A DNA stretch of 64,000 nucleotides, taken from assembly GCA_017631795.1 (NCBI GenBank), contig JAGBSO010000023.1, forward strand, positions 1 to 64,000, given 5' to 3'. Of this stretch, positions 16,998 to 25,617 are shown one piece after another. Source of the DNA: Clostridia bacterium. Its GTDB lineage: Bacteria > Bacillota > Clostridia > Oscillospirales > Acutalibacteraceae. Position 1 is the stretch's first letter. Each line of letters starts with the position of its first letter. The notes below the pieces were generated by a model. That model saw nothing but the letters and a program-made list of their open reading frames with translations, was not told the origin of the DNA and searched no databases. Made by a program: the position numbers and the translations under genes.

Positions 16998-19900
16998 TTT
17001 TCATCTCTCCTTGACTTTATCAGGTCAACTTCTTTGTTGATTGTGTATTTTTGTGATGTTTTGTTTCTGACATGCTCTGCTGCATTCTGACTCATCTGCA
17101 TAAACAGGTCGGGATTTCTGACAAGTTTCAGGATTCCGTCAGCTACAGCCTGTGCATCTTCTGCGGGAGCCAGAATTCCGCAGTCTTCATTCACAAATTC
17201 GGGGATTGCGGCAACTGCATTTGCAACAGGAACAAGACCTGATGACATTGCTTCATCCCTTGAAACACCCTGGGTATCCATTCTTGTTGTTGCGATGTAG
17301 ATACCGTGTGTTTTGTGAAGCTGTGCTATCTGCGACTGAGTCAGGAAGCCTCTGTGCAGATGAACATTGGGGAATTTTTTAATATTTGCGGTGTCTGTGT
17401 CAAATCTTTCACCGTCACCGTAAAGGTCAAATGTCATCTGAGAGAATTCCTTCTCTTTGCTCAGGATTTCAATCGCTTTCTGAGTTATGTCGTTTGCGTA
17501 TGTCAGAGTGCTGAATGACTTGACTGACATTATATTGAATCTCTGCTCAGGAGCTTTCTTTTCATAAGAAAACAGCTGAGTATCAATGCAGTTGTGGATT
17601 ATGGAGCATCTGTCGTCAAGATTCACACCGTAATCTTCTTCAATCTGTTTTTTGAAGAATTCCGAAACATATACAAAATGAATATTGTGATTTTCGGAAT
17701 ATTCAAAAACTTCTTTCCAGAGATTTTCTCTTGTCACCGATGCTTTTTTTGCATTTTCAATATCCGCATCGGTTTTATAATTGAACATTCTTCTGTGCCA
17801 GGGCTGAATATCACTGCCGTGACTCCAGACAATAAGATTTATTTCATCAAGATAATTTTTCAGCACACTCCAGAGATACGGATTCAGGAAATGAACGCAG
17901 ACAGTTTTTATTCTGCCGTTTTCAAGGATTGAGGTCAGCTTATCCGCACCGCCGTCGGTTACATTCATGTTTTCAAATTCACGGTAACCGTTGTCGCCCC
18001 ACATATTTATGCAGAGCATATCGGGAACGAGTGACTGCTCTTTGTAAAGCAGATTGCGTTTGTGCACAAACATATATCTGTAAAGGTCATCGTATGAGGG
18101 ATAATGGTCAGCAACAACAACGGTGTCACTTCTTGAAAGGAACGGTGTTGCATTACCTGCTGATGCACCGCCACTGATTGTCACGCCTGCAAATTCCTTT
18201 GTGCCTGTGCCTCTTGCTCTGATTGAAAGTGCAAAAAACTGTGCTTTTTCGGGAATCTCTGCAACAAGAGTTCTGTTTCCGCCTGCAGAGAATGACTTGA
18301 GCCGGTTCATTGCAGAATCAAAGAATGTGCAGAAACTCTCGGTTGACAACTCACCCGAACCTGCAAACATTACAGTTATATTACCCGTTGCACTGAAATC
18401 CGAAACAGAGAATTTCTTTTTAAGCTCGATATATTCACCGCTGTCATCACTGAGTTTTGATGTGACAGTAAATCTTGAACCCACAAGAGAAACTGCAACA
18501 TTCTTTGATTTGCAGTAATTCATGTCGAGCATTTCTTTTGCCGTGATTGTGATGGTATCGTTTTCAAGCTCCTGATACTGAATACTTTCGGCAGCTTTGT
18601 TTATCACATCAAGCGATATTCCGGTGTCTGCCACAAAAATATCATCGGCAGTATCACATTTTTCATCTTTGCAGTTTCTGCAGTAAGAGAATTCATCGGT
18701 GCAGAAAAATTCACCGTTTATTTCAATACCCTGTGCAAAAGCAGCAACATCGCTTACAAGCTCTTTTTTCACCATACTTCTTGTGCTGAAAAGCTTGTTG
18801 CAGGGTTTATATGTGTCATCTGTTTTATCAATGGTGACTGTATTTCCGTCCTGTGAATAGAAATTCACTTTGCCGAAACCGTCCGCATTGCTGTATCTGA
18901 CTGACAGCACAAGGTCAAGAAGATAATTTTCACCGTAATAGTCATCGGGGGAAAATGCAGCAACGAAACCGCACCCGATATCAGCTTCTTCTCCTGCAAA
19001 AATCAGCTGTCTGTTTTCATAAGTCTGTCTGTCAAAGGCTTTCTGCACTCTGAGTTTTTCTTCATCTGTTGAAGCTGACGAAACAACTGTCACAGCAGGA
19101 AGTTTCTGCCTCATATCCTTACCGAAAACGCACTGTGCAATAAAACCGAGTCTGTCTTCGCAAAGATGGTCTTTCAGAACTTTTCTCAGACCCAGGAGTC
19201 TGAATTTACGGTAATTTTCCATTGTACCGCAGTAAGTGTCAAGCTGTTTCTGCATTGTGTCCGCACTGTCTGTTGCAACAGTCAGATCGCCGAAAATATT
19301 TCTGACGCCTCTTGCGTAGTTACCGACTGAAACGGTATTTGATGCAAGGAGCTCATATACTCTTCTTGCAAACATAGTCTGTGACTGACCGACGGAATTC
19401 ATGTTGATTCCGTAGTTATAGCCTTTGTATGCGATATGGATATCGTCGGGTTTAAGTGTGCCGACAATCATTTTATTGTATCTCTGCGGGAATGCGTGTT
19501 CGGGTCTTGCAGAGCCTAAGTTTCTGTCATAGATTTCAAGACCTTTGCCCTTGTCAAAAGCATCTGCAAAGGCATCAAAAACTCTTGAACGGTCTTTGTA
19601 TCTGTGATAATAAGCTCCCGCAAAGCAGAATTTATCTTTTCTGTCGTGCATCTCAACGGGATTATGCACAAGGGGCTGTGCAGAAAAGTGAAGAAGATAC
19701 ACATTGTTATGCTGAAGTGTTCTTTTGTATCTTTCGATACAGTCAAAATCTGTTGTGAAAACATAATCAGCACATGATGCTGCAGACATGAACACATCCG
19801 TATAGACAGGGTCTTCCTTATTCCAGAAGATAACGGGAATATTCTTCGCATGGCAATATGCAGTCAGGTCATAAAGCTCCTTACTGCCGTTTGCGATTTT

Positions 19901-20212
19901 TTTATACCAGGATTTATCCTTGCCTTCCCATGCTGATTCAAGGAAAAACAGATCAGGCCTGAATTCATCAAGCTGAGCCTGCCAGTTTTCTGCTGTAACT
20001 TCAAGAAGTTCACATTCGCTTCTGAAATTACCGAGTGTGAAAGCATCCATGATTGCGGCAACTTTAAGCTTTTTCAGCTCGTTACATTCCGTGCGGAAAA
20101 GAGCACTTTTTTCGTCACCGTAATCAACACCGTAACGGTCAAGAATTTCTTCAAGAACAGCTTTTCTGGTTTTCAGTTCGTTAAGGTATTCGTCAATAGT
20201 CTTAATGTTCAT
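16994..20212 (-). CDS. Large multidomain glycosyltransferase (CgeB-like N-terminus, GT4 C-terminus)
   Basis: A 1072-residue cytoplasmic protein with at least two glycosyltransferase units. Residues 1-360 resemble the spore-maturation CgeB/DUF3880 family: KVAAIMDAFT, DLFFLESAW, PVIFWNKEDP, and FARRVYELLASNT with the Glyco_trans_1_2 pattern. Residues 370-700 are a mixed region with Cys pairs near FCTDEFSYCRNCKDEKC and beta strands typical of carbohydrate-binding folds. From about 700 a GT4-like (GT-B) transferase follows: VCVHFLNPY, NLIVWSHGSD, then NIMSVKSFS, DLYGDGERFD and SRDEAMSSGLVPVANAVAAIPEF. It sits between the exporter genes and the UDP-ManNAcA synthesis genes, so it probably assembles a teichoic-acid-like or ManNAcA-containing surface polymer. 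Spacing to the upstream gene is 3 bases. Confidence 0.82.
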   Translation of the reverse strand: MNIKTIDEYLNELKTRKAVLEEILDRYGVDYGDEKSALFRTECNELKKLKVAAIMDAFTLGNFRSECELLEVTAENWQAQLDEFRPDLFFLESAWEGKDKSWYKKIANGSKELYDLTAYCHAKNIPVIFWNKEDPVYTDVFMSAASCADYVFTTDFDCIERYKRTLQHNNVYLLHFSAQPLVHNPVEMHDRKDKFCFAGAYYHRYKDRSRVFDAFADAFDKGKGLEIYDRNLGSARPEHAFPQRYNKMIVGTLKPDDIHIAYKGYNYGINMNSVGQSQTMFARRVYELLASNTVSVGNYARGVRNIFGDLTVATDSADTMQKQLDTYCGTMENYRKFRLLGLRKVLKDHLCEDRLGFIAQCVFGKDMRQKLPAVTVVSSASTDEEKLRVQKAFDRQTYENRQLIFAGEEADIGCGFVAAFSPDDYYGENYLLDLVLSVRYSNADGFGKVNFYSQDGNTVTIDKTDDTYKPCNKLFSTRSMVKKELVSDVAAFAQGIEINGEFFCTDEFSYCRNCKDEKCDTADDIFVADTGISLDVINKAAESIQYQELENDTITITAKEMLDMNYCKSKNVAVSLVGSRFTVTSKLSDDSGEYIELKKKFSVSDFSATGNITVMFAGSGELSTESFCTFFDSAMNRLKSFSAGGNRTLVAEIPEKAQFFALSIRARGTGTKEFAGVTISGGASAGNATPFLSRSDTVVVADHYPSYDDLYRYMFVHKRNLLYKEQSLVPDMLCINMWGDNGYREFENMNVTDGGADKLTSILENGRIKTVCVHFLNPYLWSVLKNYLDEINLIVWSHGSDIQPWHRRMFNYKTDADIENAKKASVTRENLWKEVFEYSENHNIHFVYVSEFFKKQIEEDYGVNLDDRCSIIHNCIDTQLFSYEKKAPEQRFNIMSVKSFSTLTYANDITQKAIEILSKEKEFSQMTFDLYGDGERFDTDTANIKKFPNVHLHRGFLTQSQIAQLHKTHGIYIATTRMDTQGVSRDEAMSSGLVPVANAVAAIPEFVNEDCGILAPAEDAQAVADGILKLVRNPDLFMQMSQNAAEHVRNKTSQKYTINKEVDLIKSRRDEK

Positions 20213-20215
20213 ATT

Positions 20216-20497
20216 TTATCCCCTGCGACGCATCATTTCTTTGAGCCATCTGTAAATTTTCAGAGCAAATCTGCCGATGGGATTATTCTCAATCATTGCA
20301 AATTTCTTCTTGAATTCGGCATTTTCCGTTTTGAGCGAATTGAGCTGAACTTCATAACGGCGGATGTCTTTTTTGATTGAAGTCATCACTGCAATCTGAC
20401 GGTTAAGGTCATCCCTGCAGGTCTTTATTTCAAGAAGCAGAGCCTCATTTTCACTTTTCAGCCGTTCATTTTCCTTTAAAAGTTCTTCGTATTCCAT
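20216..20497 (-). CDS. Small coiled-coil protein of the polysaccharide operon
   Basis: A 93-residue protein. Residues 1-70 are a continuous heptad-patterned coiled coil rich in Glu, Lys and Leu. The last 25 (NPIGRFALKIYRWLKEMMRRRG) form a basic amphipathic helix that could lie on a membrane. Spacing is 3 bases to both neighbours, tightly packed between the ABC ATPase and the glycosyltransferase. Similar short coiled coils are sometimes fused to polysaccharide glycosyltransferases or ABC exporters; here it is separate and may tether the transferase to the exporter. Function otherwise unknown. Confidence 0.72.
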   Translation of the reverse strand: MEYEELLKENERLKSENEALLLEIKTCRDDLNRQIAVMTSIKKDIRRYEVQLNSLKTENAEFKKKFAMIENNPIGRFALKIYRWLKEMMRRRG

Positions 20498-20500
20498 ATG

Positions 20501-21304
20501 TTACCCCGTACAGTATTTTTTCTGATATTCTTTAAGATCAGGAACGATAGTTTTTCTCTGTTCATTTGTCATTCCGTTGAATTCACGAGCAAACCCGCAA
20601 TAGGGTTTGATTATTTCTTCAGGAGTGCCTGTGCCGATGAGTTTGCCCTGATTTATCCATATGATTCTGTCGCAGAAAGAAGTCATCTGCGTTACGGCAT
20701 GGCTGACAAAAACAATTGTCTTTCCCTTTTCTCTGAATTCATCAACTTTTTTAAGACACTTGTCTGTAAAGCTTGAATCGCCTACTGAAAGAGCTTCGTC
20801 GATAATCAGGATTTCAGGGTCAATGTTGACTGCGATTGCAAAACCGAGTCTTGAACGCATACCGCTTGAATATGTCTTGACGGGCTGATTGATATGAATG
20901 CCGATATCAGCAAAGTCTATGATTTCTTTTTCAATTTCTTTGATCTGCTTATCTGTATAACCCATCAGCAGACACTTGAAACGGATGTTGTCGATACCCG
21001 AAAGCTGTGAGCGCATACCTGATGAAGCACAAAGCATGCTCACTTCGCCCTTGACATCAACAGTGCCTTTTGTGGCAGTTGTGATGCCTGTGATGATACT
21101 TGCAAGGGTTGATTTTCCGCTGCCGTTAAGACCGATAAGTCCCACACATTCGCCTTTTTTCATTGTGACGGAAACATCATCAAGAGCCCTGAATGTACGG
21201 ACATTGTTGTTTTTCATGACAAGACCTTTTATCTTGTCACCGAAAGAAGAATAGAGGGGATAATCCTTTGTGATATGCTCACAAACAATAACATTTTCGC
21301 TCAT
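20501..21304 (-). CDS. tagH: ABC transporter ATPase for surface polysaccharide export (TagH-like)
   Basis: A 267-residue nucleotide-binding subunit. Walker A is GLNGSGKST, the signature is YSSGMRSRLGFA (the degenerate form seen in polysaccharide and teichoic acid exporters), Walker B is ILIIDEALSVGD, and the H-loop is FVSHAV. There is only a short extension after the ATPase core, unlike the long domain in Bacillus TagH. It pairs with the permease encoded 12 bases upstream and exports an undecaprenyl-linked polymer across the membrane. An AAGGGGG ribosome site precedes the ATG. The gene symbol is by family analogy; RfbB/Wzt-like names would serve equally well. Confidence 0.9.
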   Translation of the reverse strand: MSENVIVCEHITKDYPLYSSFGDKIKGLVMKNNNVRTFRALDDVSVTMKKGECVGLIGLNGSGKSTLASIITGITTATKGTVDVKGEVSMLCASSGMRSQLSGIDNIRFKCLLMGYTDKQIKEIEKEIIDFADIGIHINQPVKTYSSGMRSRLGFAIAVNIDPEILIIDEALSVGDSSFTDKCLKKVDEFREKGKTIVFVSHAVTQMTSFCDRIIWINQGKLIGTGTPEEIIKPYCGFAREFNGMTNEQRKTIVPDLKEYQKKYCTG

Positions 21305-21316
21305 ATCAATACCCCC

Positions 21317-22129
21317 TTAAAGCAAGTCTATAAACTTGTGACGGAATCGCATATGAACAAAACATCCCACAAAGAACATCACAAGTGTAACTACCCAGAA
21401 TATTATTGCGGCATCAAGATTTGCAATAAAATCTCTGCCGTAAAGAATCGCATCACGATAACCGCCCAGTATGTATGCAAACGGATTGATTTTCATAACA
21501 ACGGTAAGCAGAACATTGTCACCGTCAGGCTCCCACATTACGGGAGAAATGAAGAAAAGAAAACGCATTATTGTGTTTGAAAAATTATGAAAATCACGGA
21601 AAAGCACATTGATTGTGGATGCAAAAAGTCCGTATGCTGTTATGAAAACAGTCGCGGCAAAAATGTAGTAAGGCAGAAGCCAGACCGATGTGCTGATTTT
21701 TGCACCTGACACAAGCACAACAACAAAAACAATCACCATTGAGCACATATGTGTAATAAAGTTTGACGCCACTGTTTTTGTAGGCACGATTGCTATGGGG
21801 AATTTCATTCGTTTGAGCACATCGGTGAAATTGATTATCGACATATCAGCGCCGAGCATAGCCTGATTCATGTAATACCAACAGATGATACCGATGACAA
21901 GCCACACGATGTAAGGCACACCGTTCATATCATTTCCTCGTCTGAGACCGATTGCAAAAACAAACCAGTAAACAAGAATCTGGAATGCAGGATTCATGAA
22001 GTTCCAAAGAAAGCCGAAAAACGTGCCGCCGTGCTGACTTTTAAGCTCGTATTTCGCAAGACGGAAAAGACGGACTTTATTGTTCCATATTTCGGAAATA
22101 ACCGTTCCGACCGATTTAAAAATTCCCAT
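21317..22129 (-). CDS. tagG: ABC-2 type polysaccharide/teichoic acid export permease (TagG-like)
   Basis: A 270-residue membrane protein with six predicted segments: NPAFQILVYWFVFAIGL, YIVWLVIGIICWYYMN, MCSMVIVFVVVLVSG, LPYYIFAATVFITAYGLF, RFLFFISPVMW and AAIIFWVVTLVMFFVGCF. The N-terminal cytoplasmic amphipathic stretch SQHGGTFFGFLWNFMNPA is typical of the family. It is the first gene of the operon, reading from a perfect consensus promoter, and partners the TagH-like ATPase. Together they flip a lipid-linked surface polymer made by the downstream glycosyltransferase. Confidence 0.9.
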   Translation of the reverse strand: MGIFKSVGTVISEIWNNKVRLFRLAKYELKSQHGGTFFGFLWNFMNPAFQILVYWFVFAIGLRRGNDMNGVPYIVWLVIGIICWYYMNQAMLGADMSIINFTDVLKRMKFPIAIVPTKTVASNFITHMCSMVIVFVVVLVSGAKISTSVWLLPYYIFAATVFITAYGLFASTINVLFRDFHNFSNTIMRFLFFISPVMWEPDGDNVLLTVVMKINPFAYILGGYRDAILYGRDFIANLDAAIIFWVVTLVMFFVGCFVHMRFRHKFIDLL

Positions 22130-22196
22130 AAAAACACCTTTTTACAAGACAGATTTTTACTTATTTTTACAGATATACATATCTTTTCAATTCTAT

Positions 22197-22225
22197 ATTA
22201 TAACATTGCATATTTTCTTTGTCAA
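22197..22225 (-). promoter_or_regulatory. Consensus sigma-A promoter of the surface polysaccharide operon
   Basis: A perfect TTGACA (22220-22225) and TATAAT (22197-22202) on the minus strand with the ideal 17-base spacer, about 65 bases upstream of tagG. It is the strongest promoter match that I saw in the window. Confidence 0.85.
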
Positions 22226-22273
22226 CACAGCTGATATGCAGTTTTTTCATATTAATTATGTTTAAAATAACTG

Positions 22274-22302
22274 TTGAATTAATTTTTTACATATGATAAA
22301 AT
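22274..22302 (+). promoter_or_regulatory. Candidate sigma-A promoter for the plus-strand membrane-protein genes
   Basis: TTGAAT (22274-22279), 17-base spacer, TAAAAT (22297-22302), giving a leader of about 28 bases before the ATG at 22337. The stretch just after it is alternating TA, so other -10 boxes are possible. Confidence 0.5.
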
Positions 22303-22336
22303 GTAATATAATATAATATATATTAAGGATGAGAAA

Positions 22337-23368
22337 ATGCAAAGCCCGATGGTCGGCACAGAAAGCATTCCCGTTGTCAGTGCCGCGAACCAAAACAAAG
22401 GAAAGAAGAAAAAACTTATGAACTATTTACCCTTTGTGATCATTGCAGTGGTTATCATTGCAATAATCATAACGGTTGCAATCGTAAAATCAAAAAAAAG
22501 CAACAAACCTGATGACGAAATTATAACGGAAACAGCAGGTGACCTTCTTGTTTCTCCCGATGACGAAGCAGACACATCTCACGTCACATTCAGCGAAGAC
22601 GTTGAAGTATCTTTTGAAGGAATATCACTTGACTTTGAGAATGAGCTGAATGAGCACGCATTCAATTCCGCTTCAACCGTCGCAATAAAACCTGAAGTGA
22701 AAACAACAATCGGAAATTCTGCTGCTGCGTCCACAACAAAATCGTCATACCCACAGATAACGACAAACGAACATCTTGAAAAAACAACGGTTGTCACTAC
22801 GGAAAAAACAGAAAGTTCAGACAATGCGCTCAGAACCATTGCAGCGTTCTTTGAAGGAAAATATTATTTCGACGGTCATATGGTGTCAAACGGCGAAAAA
22901 CTGCCTCTTGAACTGGCAATGACAGGCGATGATTTTCAGATTTTCTCCGAAATGGAAGGCAAGGATATATCTTTTATGAACCTTGACTCCAAAATCTATA
23001 TGCTCAACCCCGACACAAAAAAGTACACCGAGCTTACACCCGCTGTTCAGAAAATGATCGGTATTGACGCTTCACAGTTCAAATTTGAATTCAACAACAT
23101 CAGCTTCAATGCCAATGCTCCCGAATCCGTAACAAAAGCAACATACAACGGTAAGGATGCCGTATGTTATACATACATGAATCCGACAACACGGCTTGAA
23201 TTCATAGCAATAAACGGAGAAATCGTGCAGATGACTCTTTTTGAAAATAATGAAGCCAAAACAGTGCTTATCGCAGATGAATTCACCCATGAAATTCCCG
23301 ACGAAATGCTCGGTTTTAAAGGTTATTCAAAGACAAACATGATATCATTTATGAAATCACTCATGTAA
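22337..23368 (+). CDS. Single-pass membrane protein, paralogue A
   Basis: A 343-residue protein of unknown function. After a short basic cytoplasmic N-terminus (KGKKKK) there is one membrane helix at about 31-51 (FVIIAVVIIAIIITVAIV). A Thr/Ser/Glu-rich linker to about residue 160 is followed by a folded C-terminal domain of about 180 residues. That domain (starts TIAAFFEGKYYFDG, contains YTELTPAVQKMIGID and ends GFKGYSK) is clearly related to the C-terminal domain of the next gene. No lipobox. The ribosome site AAGGATGAG lies before the ATG. It is the first of three plus-strand genes (gaps of 15 and 18 bases) that encode the same N-in/C-out design, so they likely act together at the cell surface. 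Confidence 0.72.
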   Translation: MQSPMVGTESIPVVSAANQNKGKKKKLMNYLPFVIIAVVIIAIIITVAIVKSKKSNKPDDEIITETAGDLLVSPDDEADTSHVTFSEDVEVSFEGISLDFENELNEHAFNSASTVAIKPEVKTTIGNSAAASTTKSSYPQITTNEHLEKTTVVTTEKTESSDNALRTIAAFFEGKYYFDGHMVSNGEKLPLELAMTGDDFQIFSEMEGKDISFMNLDSKIYMLNPDTKKYTELTPAVQKMIGIDASQFKFEFNNISFNANAPESVTKATYNGKDAVCYTYMNPTTRLEFIAINGEIVQMTLFENNEAKTVLIADEFTHEIPDEMLGFKGYSKTNMISFMKSLM

Positions 23369-23383
23369 CGGAGGAAAACAAAA

Positions 23384-24481
23384 ATGGACAACAATAATAA
23401 CAATAACAACAATATTCCGGAGAATCAGAATGATGTAAGTTTTGAAACATTCGACAATTTTACAGTTGTTGAATCAAATGACAAAGCAAAGAATAACAAA
23501 TTGCCTGTTATCATCATAATCTGCGTGCTTGCAGTAGCATTACTTGCAGGTATTGCACTGTTTGTTGCAAAAAGCATCGATAAGAATACAGAGCCGACAA
23601 CAACAGAAAGAGTAACAGAAAGTCACTCAACTGATACAGAAAAAATCGAAGAATTCCTTGACGAAATCAAGCAGGAAAAAATCACAAACGAAAGCGGCAG
23701 TGAAATTTCAAGAGAAGAATATCTGACTCTTCTTCAGCAGCAGCTTGTGGAAGCAACAACAATGCTTCAGCAGAATGTAGGTATCACAAGCCCTCACATA
23801 ATAGTTGAACAGACAACAACTGCTACATCAACAACTGCAGCGTCAAACTCAAATTCAAACTCATCTGCAGGCAAACCCCAGACAACAAAACCTCAGACTG
23901 AGACCACCACAGCAAAAAAGACAAACGAAAGAGTAGATGCTCAGATCAAAGCATTTTTCAGCCGCAAATTCTACATTCAGGGTGCATTCTATTCAGGCAA
24001 CACAGGTGACCCCCTGTACATGTCAATGAACGGCGACAGCTTTGAAGTTCTCACAAATCTTGAAGGCACAGAGCTTTCATTCCTCAGAATCGGCAAATCA
24101 ATGTACCTCAAGCGTCCTGCAGTGCGCCAGTATGCAGAACTCACACCTTCATTCTTTGATGCACTCGGAATGGATCCCGCTCTTATGCAGTTTGATTTCG
24201 GCAACACAACATACAACGATGTGAAAGACAAATTCACAGTATATGATGTCAGCATCAACGGCAGACCCGGTGTTTGCTACTACTACAAAAATTCAGAACA
24301 GGCATTCAAATTCTATGCTGCTGATGACGAGCTGAAACAGATCGAAATCTACAATGCAAACGGCACTATTGCTTCTCAGTTTGCGATTGACTATTTCTCA
24401 GAAGCAATCCCCGGTGATCAGCTCACTCTCAAAGGTTATGAAAAAACAGGCATGGGAACATTGTTTGCCGACCTTTTATAA
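23384..24481 (+). CDS. Single-pass membrane protein, paralogue B with poly-Asn N-terminus
   Basis: A 365-residue protein of unknown function. The N-terminus has eight consecutive Asn encoded by AAC/AAT codons, then one membrane helix at about 43-65 (LPVIIIICVLAVALLAGIALFVA). A Thr/Ser-rich spacer and the same extracytoplasmic domain as the preceding gene follow: IKAFFSRKFYIQGAFYSG, YAELTPSFFDALGMD, LKGYEKTG. The gap to the upstream gene is 15 bases with GGAGG before the ATG. The two genes arose by tandem duplication and have diverged substantially. The domain is not one I can name. Confidence 0.72.
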   Translation: MDNNNNNNNNIPENQNDVSFETFDNFTVVESNDKAKNNKLPVIIIICVLAVALLAGIALFVAKSIDKNTEPTTTERVTESHSTDTEKIEEFLDEIKQEKITNESGSEISREEYLTLLQQQLVEATTMLQQNVGITSPHIIVEQTTTATSTTAASNSNSNSSAGKPQTTKPQTETTTAKKTNERVDAQIKAFFSRKFYIQGAFYSGNTGDPLYMSMNGDSFEVLTNLEGTELSFLRIGKSMYLKRPAVRQYAELTPSFFDALGMDPALMQFDFGNTTYNDVKDKFTVYDVSINGRPGVCYYYKNSEQAFKFYAADDELKQIEIYNANGTIASQFAIDYFSEAIPGDQLTLKGYEKTGMGTLFADLL

Positions 24482-24499
24482 AAAAGGAGTGGTATCATA

Positions 24500-25561
24500 A
24501 TGATATGCCCGAATTGCAAAACAGTAAATTCAGATTCCGCACGTTTCTGCGAAAAATGCGGCGCTGAGTTTCTTCCCGAAACACAAAAGCCACAGTCATC
24601 CCCTGTCACGTATGCTCCGCCTTCAGGCAACACACCTTCAATGATGAGCGGATCACCTGTCCCCACAAAAGTTCAGCAAAATGGCAACAACAATGTCACC
24701 ATCAACAAAACAACACTGATCATAATTATTGCAGTTGTTGCGTTACTGATAGTCGGCTTAGGTGTATTCGCTATAGTGGCAATGCAGGGAGGGAATTCTT
24801 CAACAGATTTCTTCAACCAGGAAATAATAACCGATGCTGAAGGCGAAAAGATCAAAGAAGGCAGAGGCACAACGGAAATGGCCGTTATCGATACTGACGG
24901 CACAGTAAGAACAATAAAAACTGACCGTTCTCTTCTGACTCCCGACAAAATTCTTGAAGAATACACTCTTGTAATGAATAAACTCAAAAACGATGCTCCC
25001 GGTTTTTCATTCACAAGATATCAGAATCTGCCGACAGATTATCAGAATGTAGGTGCTGCAGCAACAATTGTTCTTCCGATAATCGAAAAATATGTAACAT
25101 CAAAAACAGCATCCGAAACTCTTGCATATCCCGCAGGTAATTCAGACAAACTTCCGCTTCCCTATTCATCTTACGGTTGTCTTCTCACAGACACTGCAAA
25201 AATCAGAAATGCGTATTGCGAAGTGCTTGAAAAAGATGTATACAAAATCGTCATCACCCTTACAGATGAGCTCAATCCGCAGATAAATCCCGCAGGAGCA
25301 ACAACATCAACAAGCGCAATAACAGCGATGTTTGATCCCTATGATGCGGCTACACAGATAACTGCAATTTCCGAGCTTGCATTCAACAAAATCGATTTCA
25401 ATTACACAGGCTGCACTGCAACTCTTATTTATGATTGTGACACAGATAAAGTTCAGTCAATCAACATGACAATGAATATCGATATCACTGCAAACACATT
25501 AATCGGTAAACTTCAGGCACGTATTGTTGATATCTGTGAATACACAGACATAACATATTAA
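24500..25561 (+). CDS. Zinc-ribbon single-pass membrane protein
   Basis: A 353-residue protein. It begins with a zinc ribbon of the CPNC-x(11)-CEKCG type (residues 3-20), followed by a disordered Pro/Ser stretch and one membrane helix (about 74-97, TLIIIIAVVALLIVGLGVFAIVA). The extracytoplasmic C-terminal domain spans about 155-350. That domain resembles the C-terminal domain of the dockerin protein at 52507-54324: compare AKIRNAYCEVLEKDVYKI here with AGKLKDYTCEIDNDVYKI there, and YTGCTATLIYD with YNNCTLELNIE. So the same domain is used in a membrane protein and in a secreted dockerin protein. It is the last gene of its operon. Function unknown. Confidence 0.75.
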   Translation: MICPNCKTVNSDSARFCEKCGAEFLPETQKPQSSPVTYAPPSGNTPSMMSGSPVPTKVQQNGNNNVTINKTTLIIIIAVVALLIVGLGVFAIVAMQGGNSSTDFFNQEIITDAEGEKIKEGRGTTEMAVIDTDGTVRTIKTDRSLLTPDKILEEYTLVMNKLKNDAPGFSFTRYQNLPTDYQNVGAAATIVLPIIEKYVTSKTASETLAYPAGNSDKLPLPYSSYGCLLTDTAKIRNAYCEVLEKDVYKIVITLTDELNPQINPAGATTSTSAITAMFDPYDAATQITAISELAFNKIDFNYTGCTATLIYDCDTDKVQSINMTMNIDITANTLIGKLQARIVDICEYTDITY

Positions 25562-25570
25562 AAACACACA

Positions 25571-25612
25571 AAAAAATGAGGCAATCACTTATGTGACTGC
25601 CTCTTATTTTTT
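25571..25612. terminator. Bidirectional terminator closing two convergent operons
   Basis: An 11-bp stem with one mismatch (25578-25588 GAGGCAATCAC with 25593-25603 GTGACTGCCTC), TTAT loop, T-rich to the right and A-rich to the left. It serves the plus-strand operon ending at 25561 and the minus-strand tubulin-like operon ending at 25618. Confidence 0.85.
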
Positions 25613-25617
25613 ATAGT

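Noticed and set aside
22337..25561. Lipoprotein reading of the three plus-strand genes
   Set aside because: None has a lipobox cysteine after its hydrophobic segment, and the cysteines of the third gene form a zinc ribbon before the helix. They are single-pass anchored proteins.
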